From NCBI RefSeq assembly GCF_031599675.1, contig NZ_CP134223.1, forward strand, positions 4,092,001 to 4,156,000: a stretch of 64,000 nt of DNA. Direction: 5' to 3'. The stretch's first letter is position 1; the number at the start of each line of letters is the position of its first letter. This DNA comes from Paenibacillus pedocola (GTDB lineage: Bacteria > Bacillota > Bacilli > Paenibacillales > Paenibacillaceae). Below, piece after piece: positions 25,527-33,754 of this stretch. A program made the position numbers and the translations under genes. The notes beneath the pieces were generated by a model. The model was not told the origin of the DNA. It did no database searches and saw nothing but the letters and a program-made list of their open reading frames with translations.

Positions 25527-25568
25527 AAAAAAAGCTCCATTTCCACCGGATCGTGAAAATGGAGATCA
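25527..25568 (-). terminator. Intrinsic terminator of SRPBCC gene
   Basis: Minus-strand CTCCATTTTCAC and GTGGAAATGGAG pair around a short loop and are followed by seven Us. Confidence 0.85.
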
Positions 25569-25588
25569 TTTTGTACTACCCCAATTTG

Positions 25589-26038
25589 TTATTTAATACT
25601 TAACTCTGCAAGCAGATCATTCAGCCGGTCGAAATTCTGTTCATTGGCCTCAAGCAAAAACGTCCTGGCTTGCTCCACTACATCCGGTTTCTTAAACACT
25701 TGACGAAAAATCAGGGTTGTCTTGCCGTCTGATTGTTCAAAAGTGGCTGTAGCCTCAAACTCGGGAGCGTTCAGATGACGGATGACGATGCGCTCATGCG
25801 GTACGATCTCCACAAACTCACTGTGATTGGGATAGTCCTTGCCATCCGGTCCATGCATGACAAACCGCCACTGGCCTCCCGGCCTTAAGTCGAATTCGTG
25901 AAACGTATTGGTGAAACCCTTCGGCCCCCACCAGCGCGCGAGCTGCTCCGGGGTTGTCCAAGCTGCAAAGACCCGCTCAAGCGGATAATCGAACTGCCGT
26001 GAGTTTACTACCTCATTGTTCCCTGCGATTCCAGTCAT
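25589..26038 (-). CDS. SRPBCC/AHSA1 domain protein
   Basis: A 149-residue START-like protein of the AHSA1 (activator of Hsp90 homology) branch: FDYPLERVFAAWTTPEQLARWWGPKGF near the N-terminus is the family hallmark, with GGQWRFVMHGPDG and a C-terminal helix (LEANEQNFDRLNDLLAEL). Such proteins bind hydrophobic ligands in a helix-grip pocket; most bacterial ones have no known ligand. Monocistronic, ending at a strong terminator. Confidence 0.88.
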   Translation of the reverse strand: MTGIAGNNEVVNSRQFDYPLERVFAAWTTPEQLARWWGPKGFTNTFHEFDLRPGGQWRFVMHGPDGKDYPNHSEFVEIVPHERIVIRHLNAPEFEATATFEQSDGKTTLIFRQVFKKPDVVEQARTFLLEANEQNFDRLNDLLAELSIK

Positions 26039-26090
26039 ATCGTTGCCCCCTCAGAGTATTTTTCCTAAATTATCAAGAATGAATTTGAAG

Positions 26091-26852
26091 CTATTCAGAC
26101 TGCGAATCGCCGTTATTTTCCCATTCTACTATAACGCCGTTGTCCTCTAGATGCTGAATAACCTGCTCCGCCTGCTCACCCAGCGGGTTATTCGACAACG
26201 AGACTTCCTGCAGATTTGGTATCGTTTCGAGCACTTCAATATCACGGATGAGGTTATCTTCCAGAAAGAGATACTCCAAGGTCGGATGATTCTTTAACGG
26301 CGTCAGATCTTAAATTTTATTGCCGCCCAGAAAAAGCCATTCTAGCTTCAAATTCTGAACGGGATTTAGATCTTCCACCTGATTCTTGCTGGCCAGAAGA
26401 GAAGTCAGCTTATTCAGATTTTTTAGCGGAACCAGACTTTTAATCTGGTTACCTTCCAATGTCAGAGTCGTTAGCGAGTTTAACCCTGCAACCGGTGAAA
26501 GATCGGTAAGCTGATTTCCTTCTAACGCCAGAAACGTTAGCTTTTTCAGCTTGCTCAAGGGTCTAATCGACTTTATTTTTTGATTCGGCAGAAACAGGCT
26601 CTGCAGGTTCACAGCATATTCGAGACCTTGTACACTGGTAATTTTAGAACTGGACTCCTGGGGATATAGAGATTTCAGCTTCTGCAGATCAGCTGCCTTC
26701 AGCTCCTTTTTCGCCGGCAGCTTCAATTCCGTCCGGATGGCTTTCGCCAATACCGGGTCCGTAATCACGGAAGCGGCCCAAACCGCCGTGGCAGGTAGTA
26801 ATAAAACAACTAACGAAAACGAGATAAAACGTTTACTTAGCCTGGTAGACAT
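26091..26852 (-). pseudogene. Secreted leucine-rich-repeat protein split by an in-frame stop
   Basis: One continuous minus frame of 254 codons is broken by TAA at 26310-26312. The upstream part (180 residues) has a signal peptide (MSTRLSKRFISFSLVVLLLP...AWA) and internalin-type LRRs of 22 residues: LTFLALEGNQLTDLSPVAGL, LTTLTLEGNQIKSLVPLKNL. The downstream part resumes the repeat as DLTPLKNHPTLEYLFLEDNL and ends with an acidic tail. The repeat pattern demands NKI-S-DLTPL at the break, so one base change (TCA to TAA) explains it. LRR proteins of this kind are surface adhesins or protein binders. A truncated 180-residue product could still be secreted. Confidence 0.85.
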
Positions 26853-26878
26853 AAGATTCTCCTTTTAGATGAATAGAT

Positions 26879-27538
26879 TCATAGGTAAGATATAGTCCGG
26901 TTCATATCCGTGATCAAATAGGGATTGTCCTGCTTCATATTCGCCACTAAACGTTCAGCCTGACTGCTGTCGTCCTTCAACACTTCCAATTCACGCTGAG
27001 TGATCCCAACGAGCTGGATAAAATCCACCCTTCCATGGATCGTATCTATCCCGCCAGCTTCTGTATCCTTTACTGCCAGTAGCGCAGTTATCGCGGATTG
27101 GGCGCCGATATGAATGGATTGTCCATTCCCGGCAATAAATTGATAAGGCTCAAATATTCTTTGCTGAGTGTAGGTGTACCTTGCCAGATTGGACAGCATA
27201 TTAATTGCCCATATACAGTCCTCGGCCTTCTCCTCGGTTAATTTGAGGGTCATTTCATATCCCCAGCCGCTCCATTCTCCGCCAAATGCTTCTTCATTAA
27301 CGTAGAGCTCGGTCATGCCATAGGTCAGTACATGTTTATAACCATTCGGAGACTGATAAATGCTATAACCATCCAAATACTCATCCCCGCCAAAAATAGC
27401 ACGCTTGTGAATCTCAGTCCCATAATGCGATGGGGTTTGACCCGGATATAGCTTATCAAATACTTGATCAATCGCATCCCAGCCAGGTGCCCAATCATCC
27501 TCTTCCGCCGCCCGCGCTTTATATTCGTCCAGTGTCAT
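26879..27538 (-). CDS. SUFU (suppressor of fused) domain protein
   Basis: A 219-residue protein that looks like a bacterial SUFU-domain protein: WAPGWDAIDQVFDKLYPGQTP, HYGTEIHKRAIFGGDEYLDGYS, HVLTYGMTELY and GGEWSGWGYEMTLKL are family patterns, with a C-terminal VDFIQLVGITQRELE. Bacterial SUFU proteins are known as immunity proteins of polymorphic toxins and as general binding modules. The ATG at 27536-27538 has AAGGAGGAG upstream; the longer form from 27637 is not supported. No toxin gene is nearby, so it may be an orphan. It follows the YiaA-type membrane protein gene, perhaps co-transcribed (114 bp). Confidence 0.83.
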   Translation of the reverse strand: MTLDEYKARAAEEDDWAPGWDAIDQVFDKLYPGQTPSHYGTEIHKRAIFGGDEYLDGYSIYQSPNGYKHVLTYGMTELYVNEEAFGGEWSGWGYEMTLKLTEEKAEDCIWAINMLSNLARYTYTQQRIFEPYQFIAGNGQSIHIGAQSAITALLAVKDTEAGGIDTIHGRVDFIQLVGITQRELEVLKDDSSQAERLVANMKQDNPYLITDMNRTISYL

Positions 27539-27652
27539 CTGCCTTTCTCCTCCTTGTGTACATCCCATAATTAAAAAAGGCCATCGAGAGATGACCTCTT
27601 CATTATCAAATGATGCAGCAGTCCAGAACAAATTCACATTATGTCCATCCTC

Positions 27653-28129
27653 TTAGCCCTGGTAATCTCTTTTGGATTCCAGCTCGGCAAGAATATCTTT
27701 GTCTTCTGCGTTATCCCTGGTCACTTTCTGAACGCCAATAGCGCTATACGAAATTAACAGAATAACAGCTATGTAATATCCCTTCACGTTTAATTGAAAC
27801 GGAGCATTGTAAAGACCAATAAAGAACATCGCATACCCGATAACTAACCCGGCGATAGCCATACCAGTGAAAGCTGATGTATTCCTCATCCTGTGTTTGG
27901 GGTTTTCCAGACGGATTTCTCTATCTTCCGTATTGTCCCGCACAACCTTCTGCATCACGATGCAGCTAATCGTAATTAAGACCATACAGAGCAGATAATA
28001 CCCCTTCACATTCAGTTCCCATGTGTCGTTGTATACCCCCAGACAGAATAAGAACAGACCTGCAGCCAGAGCAAAATATGATGCCAATGTGAATGCAGTG
28101 GTATTACGCTTGCGATAATGTTGATTCAA
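27653..28129 (-). CDS. YiaA/YiaB-domain membrane protein, duplicated domain
   Basis: A 158-residue membrane protein made of two copies of the two-helix YiaA/B module: residues about 8-72 (RNTTAFTLASYFALAAGLF ... LNVKGYYLLCMVLITIS) and about 82-147 (RNTSAFTGMAIAGLVIGYA ... LNVKGYYIAVILLISYS). Each copy ends with a repeated charged signature, VVRDNTEDREI and VTRDNAEDKDI. Family function is unknown. The strong internal repeat implies a fusion of tandem copies. Confidence 0.88.
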   Translation of the reverse strand: MNQHYRKRNTTAFTLASYFALAAGLFLFCLGVYNDTWELNVKGYYLLCMVLITISCIVMQKVVRDNTEDREIRLENPKHRMRNTSAFTGMAIAGLVIGYAMFFIGLYNAPFQLNVKGYYIAVILLISYSAIGVQKVTRDNAEDKDILAELESKRDYQG

Positions 28130-28279
28130 AAATGTTCCTCCCCCAGTGCAAAGTTGAATGGCATTCTTCCTTCTCCACTATACCGTGAAATCCCGGTAAA
28201 ATTCTACCATAAAGTACTTTTTCATGACAAATAATGGCGAGCTTGCAGTATGAGTGGATTTTGGATTAACTAGCCCGTC

Positions 28280-28597
28280 TTAGAACACTATAACGTTGTC
28301 ACCTGTCCAGCCATTTTCCAGACCATATACTATGAAATCTCTAATGGCTCTTGGATAATGAAGAATATACTTTTCTGTAATGTTGTTTTTTTATTGTTCA
28401 AATCAACACCTACTAATAGCGGGCTACCCAAAATAAGATCATCCCATGTGCAAAACTGAAAGGTACACGTCAAATTTCTAGAGTCCCGTAAAGATACCTT
28501 TAGAGAAATTTTACTTGTGTGCTCCTTATACGCATGATTAATAACATATATATGCCGTCCCGCCTACACTAATATTCCTTGTTTTTCGCTTCATCAT
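28280..28597 (-). pseudogene. Small gene broken by two frameshifts (about 105 codons)
   Basis: Reading the minus strand in three frame segments gives one plausible protein: MMKRKTRNISVGGTAY from ATG at 28595-28597, then YVINHAYKEHTSKISLKVSL, NLTCTFQFCTWDDLILGSPL and LVGVDLNNKK, then NITEKYILHYPRAIRDFIVY and GLENGWTGDNVIVF with TAA at 28280-28282. The breaks fall in a TA run (near 28547) and in a seven-A run (near 28391). The protein family is not recognised; its size and acidic, aromatic style recall immunity-type proteins. Slippage in the runs could be real decay, phase variation or a sequencing error. Confidence 0.6.
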
Positions 28598-28612
28598 CGC
28601 AACCTATTGATT

Positions 28613-29071
28613 TTATTTTATTGAATCATGTTCATATATCTTGGTGGGCCGTCCCCATTCGAAGTTGTCCAGCCCTATTTCCCGGAATCCGTACTTCTCA
28701 TAAAAAAGGATATGGTCGGTTGTCAAATAAACCTTTTCATATCCCAATTGTCCAGCGGTTTTTCTGGCATGCTCCAGCAATAACGAACCAAGTGCATTCC
28801 CCCGCTCATTCCGGTCAATAAACAAGGGCGAAATCCAAGGCGACAGATCCTTCCGGGTTACATACTCCTGTTCAATCAGCTGATAGAATCCGATTAACAC
28901 ACCATGTTTCAACAGCAGAAATGTCAGCGGCAATCCGTCTTTTGAGGTGATGATACTCTCTTGAATAACGGGAAGTACTACATTTTGTACTTTTGGCCAT
29001 TGTTCTCTGACATATTCAGCTAGCTCATTTTGACGGTTAGGACACTCTTTTAGGGATTGAATATCTGGCAT
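28613..29071 (-). CDS. GNAT-family N-acetyltransferase
   Basis: A 152-residue GNAT protein: motif A is SPLFIDRNERGNALGSLLLEHARKTAGQLG, with RxxGxA-like acetyl-CoA pyrophosphate binding (RGNALG), and motif B KVYLTTDHILFYEKYGFREI. The substrate (small amine or protein N-terminus) is unknown. The broken small gene begins right after its stop. Confidence 0.88.
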   Translation of the reverse strand: MPDIQSLKECPNRQNELAEYVREQWPKVQNVVLPVIQESIITSKDGLPLTFLLLKHGVLIGFYQLIEQEYVTRKDLSPWISPLFIDRNERGNALGSLLLEHARKTAGQLGYEKVYLTTDHILFYEKYGFREIGLDNFEWGRPTKIYEHDSIK

Positions 29072-29251
29072 TGGACCGTCCTTTCTGCAATCAATTCATA
29101 GGTAATAAGAAACCTGCATTGTATATTTTTACACATTTTAGGGGGAATAGAAAACTAAATCTTGGTTGTAGTTAAAATATATAGGTGGATGCCGATTGGA
29201 ACATTGGCTGATAGGTGATTGTACGCATTCATAGATGAGACGAGCGCAGCA

Positions 29252-29455
29252 GCGGGATTTACTCCCACTAAATTCTCTTTGTGCGGATTGTGAAAGCCGC
29301 TAGTGGGATTTCCTCCCTCTAATTCCTCCGACATAGCCCAAAAACAGTGTTTTCCGGGAAATTAGAGGGACTTTTTCCATCTATAATCCAATTTCCGCCA
29401 AAAACGATTATGTTAGATGGAACTTTTCCCTCTATAATCTAATTCTGAGACATCT
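29252..29455. repeat. Degenerate tandem array of about 50-60 nt units
   Basis: Four related units start near 29253, 29303, 29365 and 29416. Each carries GGGA(C/T)TT...TCC(C/A)(T/A)CTA(T)AAT, for example GAGGGACTTTTTCCATCTA and GATGGAACTTTTCCCTCTA. Units are themselves partly palindromic (TTAGAGGGA ... TCCATCTATAA). Confidence 0.65.
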
Positions 29456-29536
29456 CCTTATGCTTATTATATGGCTAATGACCCGAATATTGGTTTTGGT
29501 GTAGGTTAGTTTCGGAGCGCAGCAATCGAAATAACA

Positions 29537-29571
29537 AAAGAAGCGTTTGCTGTATTAGCAAACGCTTCTTT
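29537..29571. terminator. Palindromic terminator downstream of mgl operon
   Basis: Perfect 15-bp arms AAAGAAGCGTTTGCT / AGCAAACGCTTCTTT with a five-base loop; short T-runs on both strands. On the minus strand this ends mglBAC transcripts after passing through repeat copy C. Confidence 0.8.
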
Positions 29572-29610
29572 CTGCCTTACCCCACCTTGGCGAGGTGATG
29601 GGCGTAACGG

Positions 29611-29723
29611 AGGGAAAGTTTGGAGCTGGAGGAGCGTTAGCGTCCGCCTTTATGTTTGGATTTCTACCGCGATCAGCGGTTTAATCAGGAAATCGAAACA
29701 TAACAGCGGCCGGAAGCCCAAAC
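29611..29723 (-). repeat. Dispersed structured repeat, copy C (inverted)
   Basis: Minus-strand copy of the family at 9203 and 19187, with conserved ends GGGCTTCCGGCCGCTG and GACGCTAACGCTCC. The stem TATGTTTCGATTTC / GAAATCCAAACATA differs from the others on both arms yet still pairs. It lies in the 3' untranslated part of the mgl operon. Confidence 0.85.
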
Positions 29724-29754
29724 CTTTCCCGTAGTTACACCCGGTCACCGAGCC

Positions 29755-30762
29755 CTATTTTTTCGACGAATATTTCCGCATATCAAACGATACAGCCGCG
29801 ATGATGATGAGGCCTTTGATGATCAATTGATAGTAAGGGCTGATACCGATAAAGGTCAAACCGTAGTTAATGAGGGTGAAGATGATTACACCGACGAGAA
29901 CGCCCGGAACCGTACCGATACCGCCTGTAGTGGATACGCCGCCGACTACGCAAGCCGCGATGGCGTCAAGCTCGTACATGTTACCATAGTTGTTGGTAGC
30001 GCCGCCTGTTCTAGCTGCTTCAAGCACACCAGCCAGACCGTAAAGGGCACCAGCGATAGCGTAGATGTAGATCAGGTTCTTGGAAACGTTGATACCGGAA
30101 ACCTTGGCAGCCTGCATGTTACCGCCGATGGCGTACATGTTTTTGCCGAGCTTGGTTTTATTGAACAGTACCCAGACAATTGCCGCGACGACTATCGCTA
30201 TAATGACAATGTACGGTATGGAATATTGGCCGCTGCCGATAAAGCCGGAGCCGATTTTGGTGAAGTCCTCACGAAGTCCGCCGATAGGCTGCGATTGGTT
30301 TGGATCCATATCGAAGTATAGGGAGTTCACACCGTATACGATGAGCATTGTGCCCAGAGTGGCAATGAACGGAGGTACATTAAGCTTGGAGACAATGATA
30401 CCGTTGACTAATCCGCAGAGGAGACCGGCCACGATTGCGATAGCAATTGGAAGCAGGACATGCACTTGCGGAAGATCCGGGAAGAAACGGCGGGAATAAT
30501 CCGGAATTTGCAGCATCGATGCAGAGATAACTGCGGTGAAGCCGACCACGCGGCCTGCCGACAAGTCTGTACCTGCTGTAATGAGGATGAAAGCAACCCC
30601 CAGGGCAATAATGACGCGTGTTGAAGATTGAATCAGAACGTCACGCAAAGTGTTAATCGACATAAAGCTTGGTTCGTATACGATAATCCCCATTATGAGA
30701 ATTACAAGTACAATGTAGATAGCGTTTTGGGTCACAAAGGATTGAGCTTTTTTAACGTTCAT
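29755..30762 (-). CDS. mglC: Galactose/methyl-galactoside-type ABC transporter permease
   Basis: A 335-residue permease of the BPD_transp_2 (RbsC/MglC) family with about nine to ten membrane segments. IALGVAFILITAGTDLSAGRVVG and the ABC-coupling region GGNMQAAKVSGINV are diagnostic, followed by EAARTGGATNNYGNMYELDAIAACVVGG. It is the channel of an importer for galactose-like sugars; MglC is favoured over RbsC by the match of the binding protein to MglB. AAGGAGG precedes the ATG. Last gene of mglBAC, 110 bp behind mglA. Confidence 0.92.
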   Translation of the reverse strand: MNVKKAQSFVTQNAIYIVLVILIMGIIVYEPSFMSINTLRDVLIQSSTRVIIALGVAFILITAGTDLSAGRVVGFTAVISASMLQIPDYSRRFFPDLPQVHVLLPIAIAIVAGLLCGLVNGIIVSKLNVPPFIATLGTMLIVYGVNSLYFDMDPNQSQPIGGLREDFTKIGSGFIGSGQYSIPYIVIIAIVVAAIVWVLFNKTKLGKNMYAIGGNMQAAKVSGINVSKNLIYIYAIAGALYGLAGVLEAARTGGATNNYGNMYELDAIAACVVGGVSTTGGIGTVPGVLVGVIIFTLINYGLTFIGISPYYQLIIKGLIIIAAVSFDMRKYSSKK

Positions 30763-30872
30763 GAGTAGTGTTCCTCCTTAAGTGTTACGCGAAGTTTATC
30801 GTCTCTTTCGTGAGTTGAACCAGCTTTGCGGAATGCAAAACTGTCTTCGCCGGTCTTTGTGTTACTCCTATC

Positions 30873-32384
30873 CTAATGCTGTGCGGCGAGACGCATAACT
30901 TCGGTTTCCGTAGCCTGGTCGCCTTCTAATATTCCTGTAAGCCGTCCTTCGGACATAACCATTACCCGGTCAGACATGCCCAGCAGCTCCGGCATTTCGG
31001 AAGAGATCATGATGATACTCTTGCCCTGCTTCGCCAAGTCGGCAATGATTGAATAAATCTCAAACTTTGCGCCGACATCAATCCCGCGGGTAGGTTCATC
31101 TAGCAGGAGAATTTCAGGCTCAGTCAGCAGCCATCTGGCGAGCAGCACCTTCTGCTGGTTACCGCCGGAGAGATTCATGATCTGGACCTTAGTCGTTGGT
31201 GTCTTTGTACGGAGCTTTTCGATCATTTTATCGACTTCTGTTTTCTTCTTCTTGCCGTCAAGCAGGAAATAAGGCTTCTGATAACGGTCCAGATTGGCAA
31301 TTGCACCATTCTCATGAACAGATAATACCGGGAAGATACCCGTTACACGGCGTTCTTCGGTCAGAAGAGCCAGCCCGTGCTTTTTGGCGTCCTGCGGTGA
31401 ATTGATATTTACTTTCTTGCCGTCAATGGAGATGCTGCCCGACTTAATTGCCCGCAGACCGAATAATGCTTCAATAACTTCAGTCCGCTGTGCACCTACG
31501 AGACCGCCGATCCCGAGAATTTCACCCCGACGGAGATTAAAGGACACATCCTTAAAGGATCTTGGCTCCGGAGAAGTCAGTCCTTCTACCTTCAGATACA
31601 CCTCGCCAGGAACATTGGTGCGCTCCGGGAAACGGTTCGTCAGATCGCGTCCAACCATTCTGGAGATAATCAGGTCCGTCGTCAGTTCAGCAGACGGCCA
31701 GGTACCGATTTTTTTACCGTCACGCATGATTGTTACTTCATCAGAGATTTCGAGAATTTCTTCCATTTTATGGGATATATAGATAATAGCTACGCCTCTT
31801 TTTTGCAGATCCCGGATAATCCGGAATAAATGCTCTACTTCCACGCTTGTCAGGGAAGAGGTCGGCTCATCCATTACAATTACGCGGGAATGAAAAGAAA
31901 CTGCCTTCGCGATTTCAATGGATTGGATTTTTGACACGGACAGCTTGCCTACCAAGGTTTCAGGATTCAGATCGATATCCAGATCCTTGAACAGACTTTC
32001 CGTATCCGCATACATTTTTTTGTGGTCAATAAATTGAATCGGCCCGATTCCTCTGGTCGGAAAACGTCCTAGCCAGATATTCTCCATCACGCTCCGGAAA
32101 GGTACCGGATGCAGCTCCTGATGGATCATCGATATTCCATGCCCGAGGGCATCATTGGAATTGGTAATGGTGGCCTTCTCGCCATCCAGAAAAATCTCAC
32201 CGGCATCCGGTGAATAAATTCCAAAGAGACATTTCATTAAAGTCGATTTCCCTGCCCCGTTTTCGCCCATCAGTGCATGAACCGAACCCGGTCTAACCTT
32301 GAGGCTTACTCCGTCCAGCGCCTTAACGCCGGGGAATTCTTTAGTAATATTGTTCATTTCCAGCAAAAACTCAGCATTAGCCAT
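30873..32384 (-). CDS. mglA: Sugar ABC transporter ATP-binding protein (two ATPase domains)
   Basis: A 503-residue protein with tandem ATPase halves as in MglA/RbsA. The first has Walker A LMGENGAGKSTLMKCLFG, signature LSVSKIQSIEIAKAV and Walker B VIVMDEPTSSL; the second has the degenerate P-loop ILGIGGLVGAQRTEVIEALFG, signature LSGGNQQKVLLARWL and Walker B ILLLDEPTRGIDVGAKFEIY. The degenerate second P-loop is normal for the family. AGGGGGCG precedes the ATG. A GC-rich hairpin separates it from mglB, likely lowering its expression relative to the binding protein. Confidence 0.95.
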   Translation of the reverse strand: MANAEFLLEMNNITKEFPGVKALDGVSLKVRPGSVHALMGENGAGKSTLMKCLFGIYSPDAGEIFLDGEKATITNSNDALGHGISMIHQELHPVPFRSVMENIWLGRFPTRGIGPIQFIDHKKMYADTESLFKDLDIDLNPETLVGKLSVSKIQSIEIAKAVSFHSRVIVMDEPTSSLTSVEVEHLFRIIRDLQKRGVAIIYISHKMEEILEISDEVTIMRDGKKIGTWPSAELTTDLIISRMVGRDLTNRFPERTNVPGEVYLKVEGLTSPEPRSFKDVSFNLRRGEILGIGGLVGAQRTEVIEALFGLRAIKSGSISIDGKKVNINSPQDAKKHGLALLTEERRVTGIFPVLSVHENGAIANLDRYQKPYFLLDGKKKKTEVDKMIEKLRTKTPTTKVQIMNLSGGNQQKVLLARWLLTEPEILLLDEPTRGIDVGAKFEIYSIIADLAKQGKSIIMISSEMPELLGMSDRVMVMSEGRLTGILEGDQATETEVMRLAAQH

Positions 32385-32463
32385 GTTGTTACGCCCCCTA
32401 CGCTTTTTTCTTTTTCCATGAGAGGCACAGCGGTTCCATCCTGTTCCCTACCCGAAAGGAATT

Positions 32464-32491
32464 CCGGGGAGCGATTTCACCCGCTCCCCGG
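32464..32491 (-). terminator. Intercistronic hairpin between mglB and mglA
   Basis: CCGGGGAGCG (32464-32473) and CGCTCCCCGG (32482-32491) form a perfect 10-bp GC-rich stem. No T-run follows on the minus strand, so it more likely stabilises mglB mRNA or attenuates than fully terminates. Confidence 0.6.
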
Positions 32492-32532
32492 TCATTATAT
32501 TTATTTAGCAAACCTAGTGAATGTGTACACGA

Positions 32533-33615
32533 TTATTGAGCGTCAGCTACGTTGTCTTTAGTGATCTTTTTGTAGGAAATCCATACATATTGGTTGTCAG
32601 TGATATCAAAGCCAACATTTTCTTTGGTTGGAGTTTCACCTTTAGCCAGCAGGGATGCCAGTACGATTGCCGCTTTACCTTGGTTGTTGGCATCGTTCAG
32701 TACAGTTCCGAGCATGGTTCCGTCTTGCAGCGCTTGAACAGCTGGTGCAGTAGCGTCAACACCTACAACCGGCATGTATTTGTCACCAGTGAAGTAGCCT
32801 TGTGCTTTCAGTGCTTCAATTGCACCGAGTGCCATGTCGTCGTTGTTAGCCAGAACAGCTTCGATCTTGTCGCCATGGGATCCAAGGAATGCAGCCATTT
32901 TTTCCTGTCCTTTTACGCGGTCCCACATTGCAGTATCTTCAGCCAATTTCTCAACCTTGATGCCGGCATCTTCAATGGCTTGGATGGAGTAAGTTGTGCG
33001 AAGCTCAGCATCCTGGTGTCCAGGCTCGCCTTTAAGCATTACATATTGGAGCACGCCGTCGCCGTTTTTATCAGCTTCAGGGTGAGCTTTCCAGTAGTCA
33101 ACGATCAGCTGGCCGGACATGGTGCCGGACTCTTCGGCTTTAGCGCCTACATAGTAAACTTTATCCCATTTCTTCATATCTTCTGGAAGCGGTTCGCGGT
33201 TCAGGAAGACAACTGGAATGTCAGCAGCTTTTGCTTTGTCAATGATAACGCCTGCAGCTGTACGGTCAACCGGGTTGATCAGCATGCCGTCGTATTTTTT
33301 AGTAACAAACAGGTCAACCTTGTCATTCTGTGTAGGCTGTGAGTTTTGGCTGTCTACGATATCTACTGTTGCAATTCCCTTAGCTGCAGCATCGATAGCG
33401 TTACGAACGCCTGTCATGAAGGTATCATCAAATTTGTAAATGGCTACACCGACTTTTGGAGTTTCGGTACTGCCGGAGTTTGCTGTGTTTGTTGCCGCGT
33501 TGCCGGCTGGAGCATTCGTTGCTGTATTTTCAGCATTGTTGTTATTGCCACCGCAGCCTGCCAAAGCAGCACCGAGTAATGCACTAGCAAGTAAAACGGA
33601 AGTGAGTTTTTTCAT
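32533..33615 (-). CDS. mglB: Galactose-type sugar-binding lipoprotein
   Basis: A 360-residue lipoprotein. The signal peptide ends with lipobox LAGC, followed by an Asn/Ala/Thr-rich tether, and a periplasmic-binding-protein type I fold. DKNGDGVLQYVMLKGEPGHQ is the calcium-binding loop characteristic of galactose/glucose-binding MglB, and NREPLPEDM, NNDDMALGAIEAL and VVGVDATAPAVQAL are sugar-binding segments of that family. It delivers galactose-like sugars to MglAC. AGGAGG precedes the ATG. Its own promoter carries a cre site, so CcpA repression in glucose is expected; induction is probably by the YesM/YesN system upstream. Confidence 0.95.
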   Translation of the reverse strand: MKKLTSVLLASALLGAALAGCGGNNNNAENTATNAPAGNAATNTANSGSTETPKVGVAIYKFDDTFMTGVRNAIDAAAKGIATVDIVDSQNSQPTQNDKVDLFVTKKYDGMLINPVDRTAAGVIIDKAKAADIPVVFLNREPLPEDMKKWDKVYYVGAKAEESGTMSGQLIVDYWKAHPEADKNGDGVLQYVMLKGEPGHQDAELRTTYSIQAIEDAGIKVEKLAEDTAMWDRVKGQEKMAAFLGSHGDKIEAVLANNDDMALGAIEALKAQGYFTGDKYMPVVGVDATAPAVQALQDGTMLGTVLNDANNQGKAAIVLASLLAKGETPTKENVGFDITDNQYVWISYKKITKDNVADAQ

Positions 33616-33678
33616 TATTAAATGACCTCCTGGTGATGTTTCTTTTTTTATTGTGCACCGTGTCTCAGGTACATCCTT

Positions 33679-33707
33679 ATTATGCCCCAGATGAAAACGG
33701 TTGCGAA
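33679..33707 (-). promoter_or_regulatory. mglB promoter overlapped by a cre (CcpA) site
   Basis: Minus strand: TTCGCA (33702-33707), 17-bp spacer, CATAAT (33679-33684). The plus-strand sequence ATGAAAACGGTTGCG (33691-33705) matches the cre consensus WTGNAANCGNWNNCW at 14 of 15 positions and covers the -35/spacer, a repressing position. Confidence 0.75.
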
Positions 33708-33754
33708 TACAAAATACTACTCTCTTTTATGAAAATTCTAATGTTATAAAAATT

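Larger units (their letters stand above)
29072..29754. other. Non-coding region with tandem array, terminator and repeat copy C
   Basis: No gene is visible in 680 bases. From left to right it holds an AT-rich leader of the GNAT gene, a degenerate tandem array (29252-29455), a palindromic terminator (29537-29571) and a dispersed repeat (29611-29723) just behind mglC. Confidence 0.7.

Noticed and set aside
29072..29754. Array considered as CRISPR
   Set aside because: Units are degenerate and not separated by unique spacers; no cas genes in the window.
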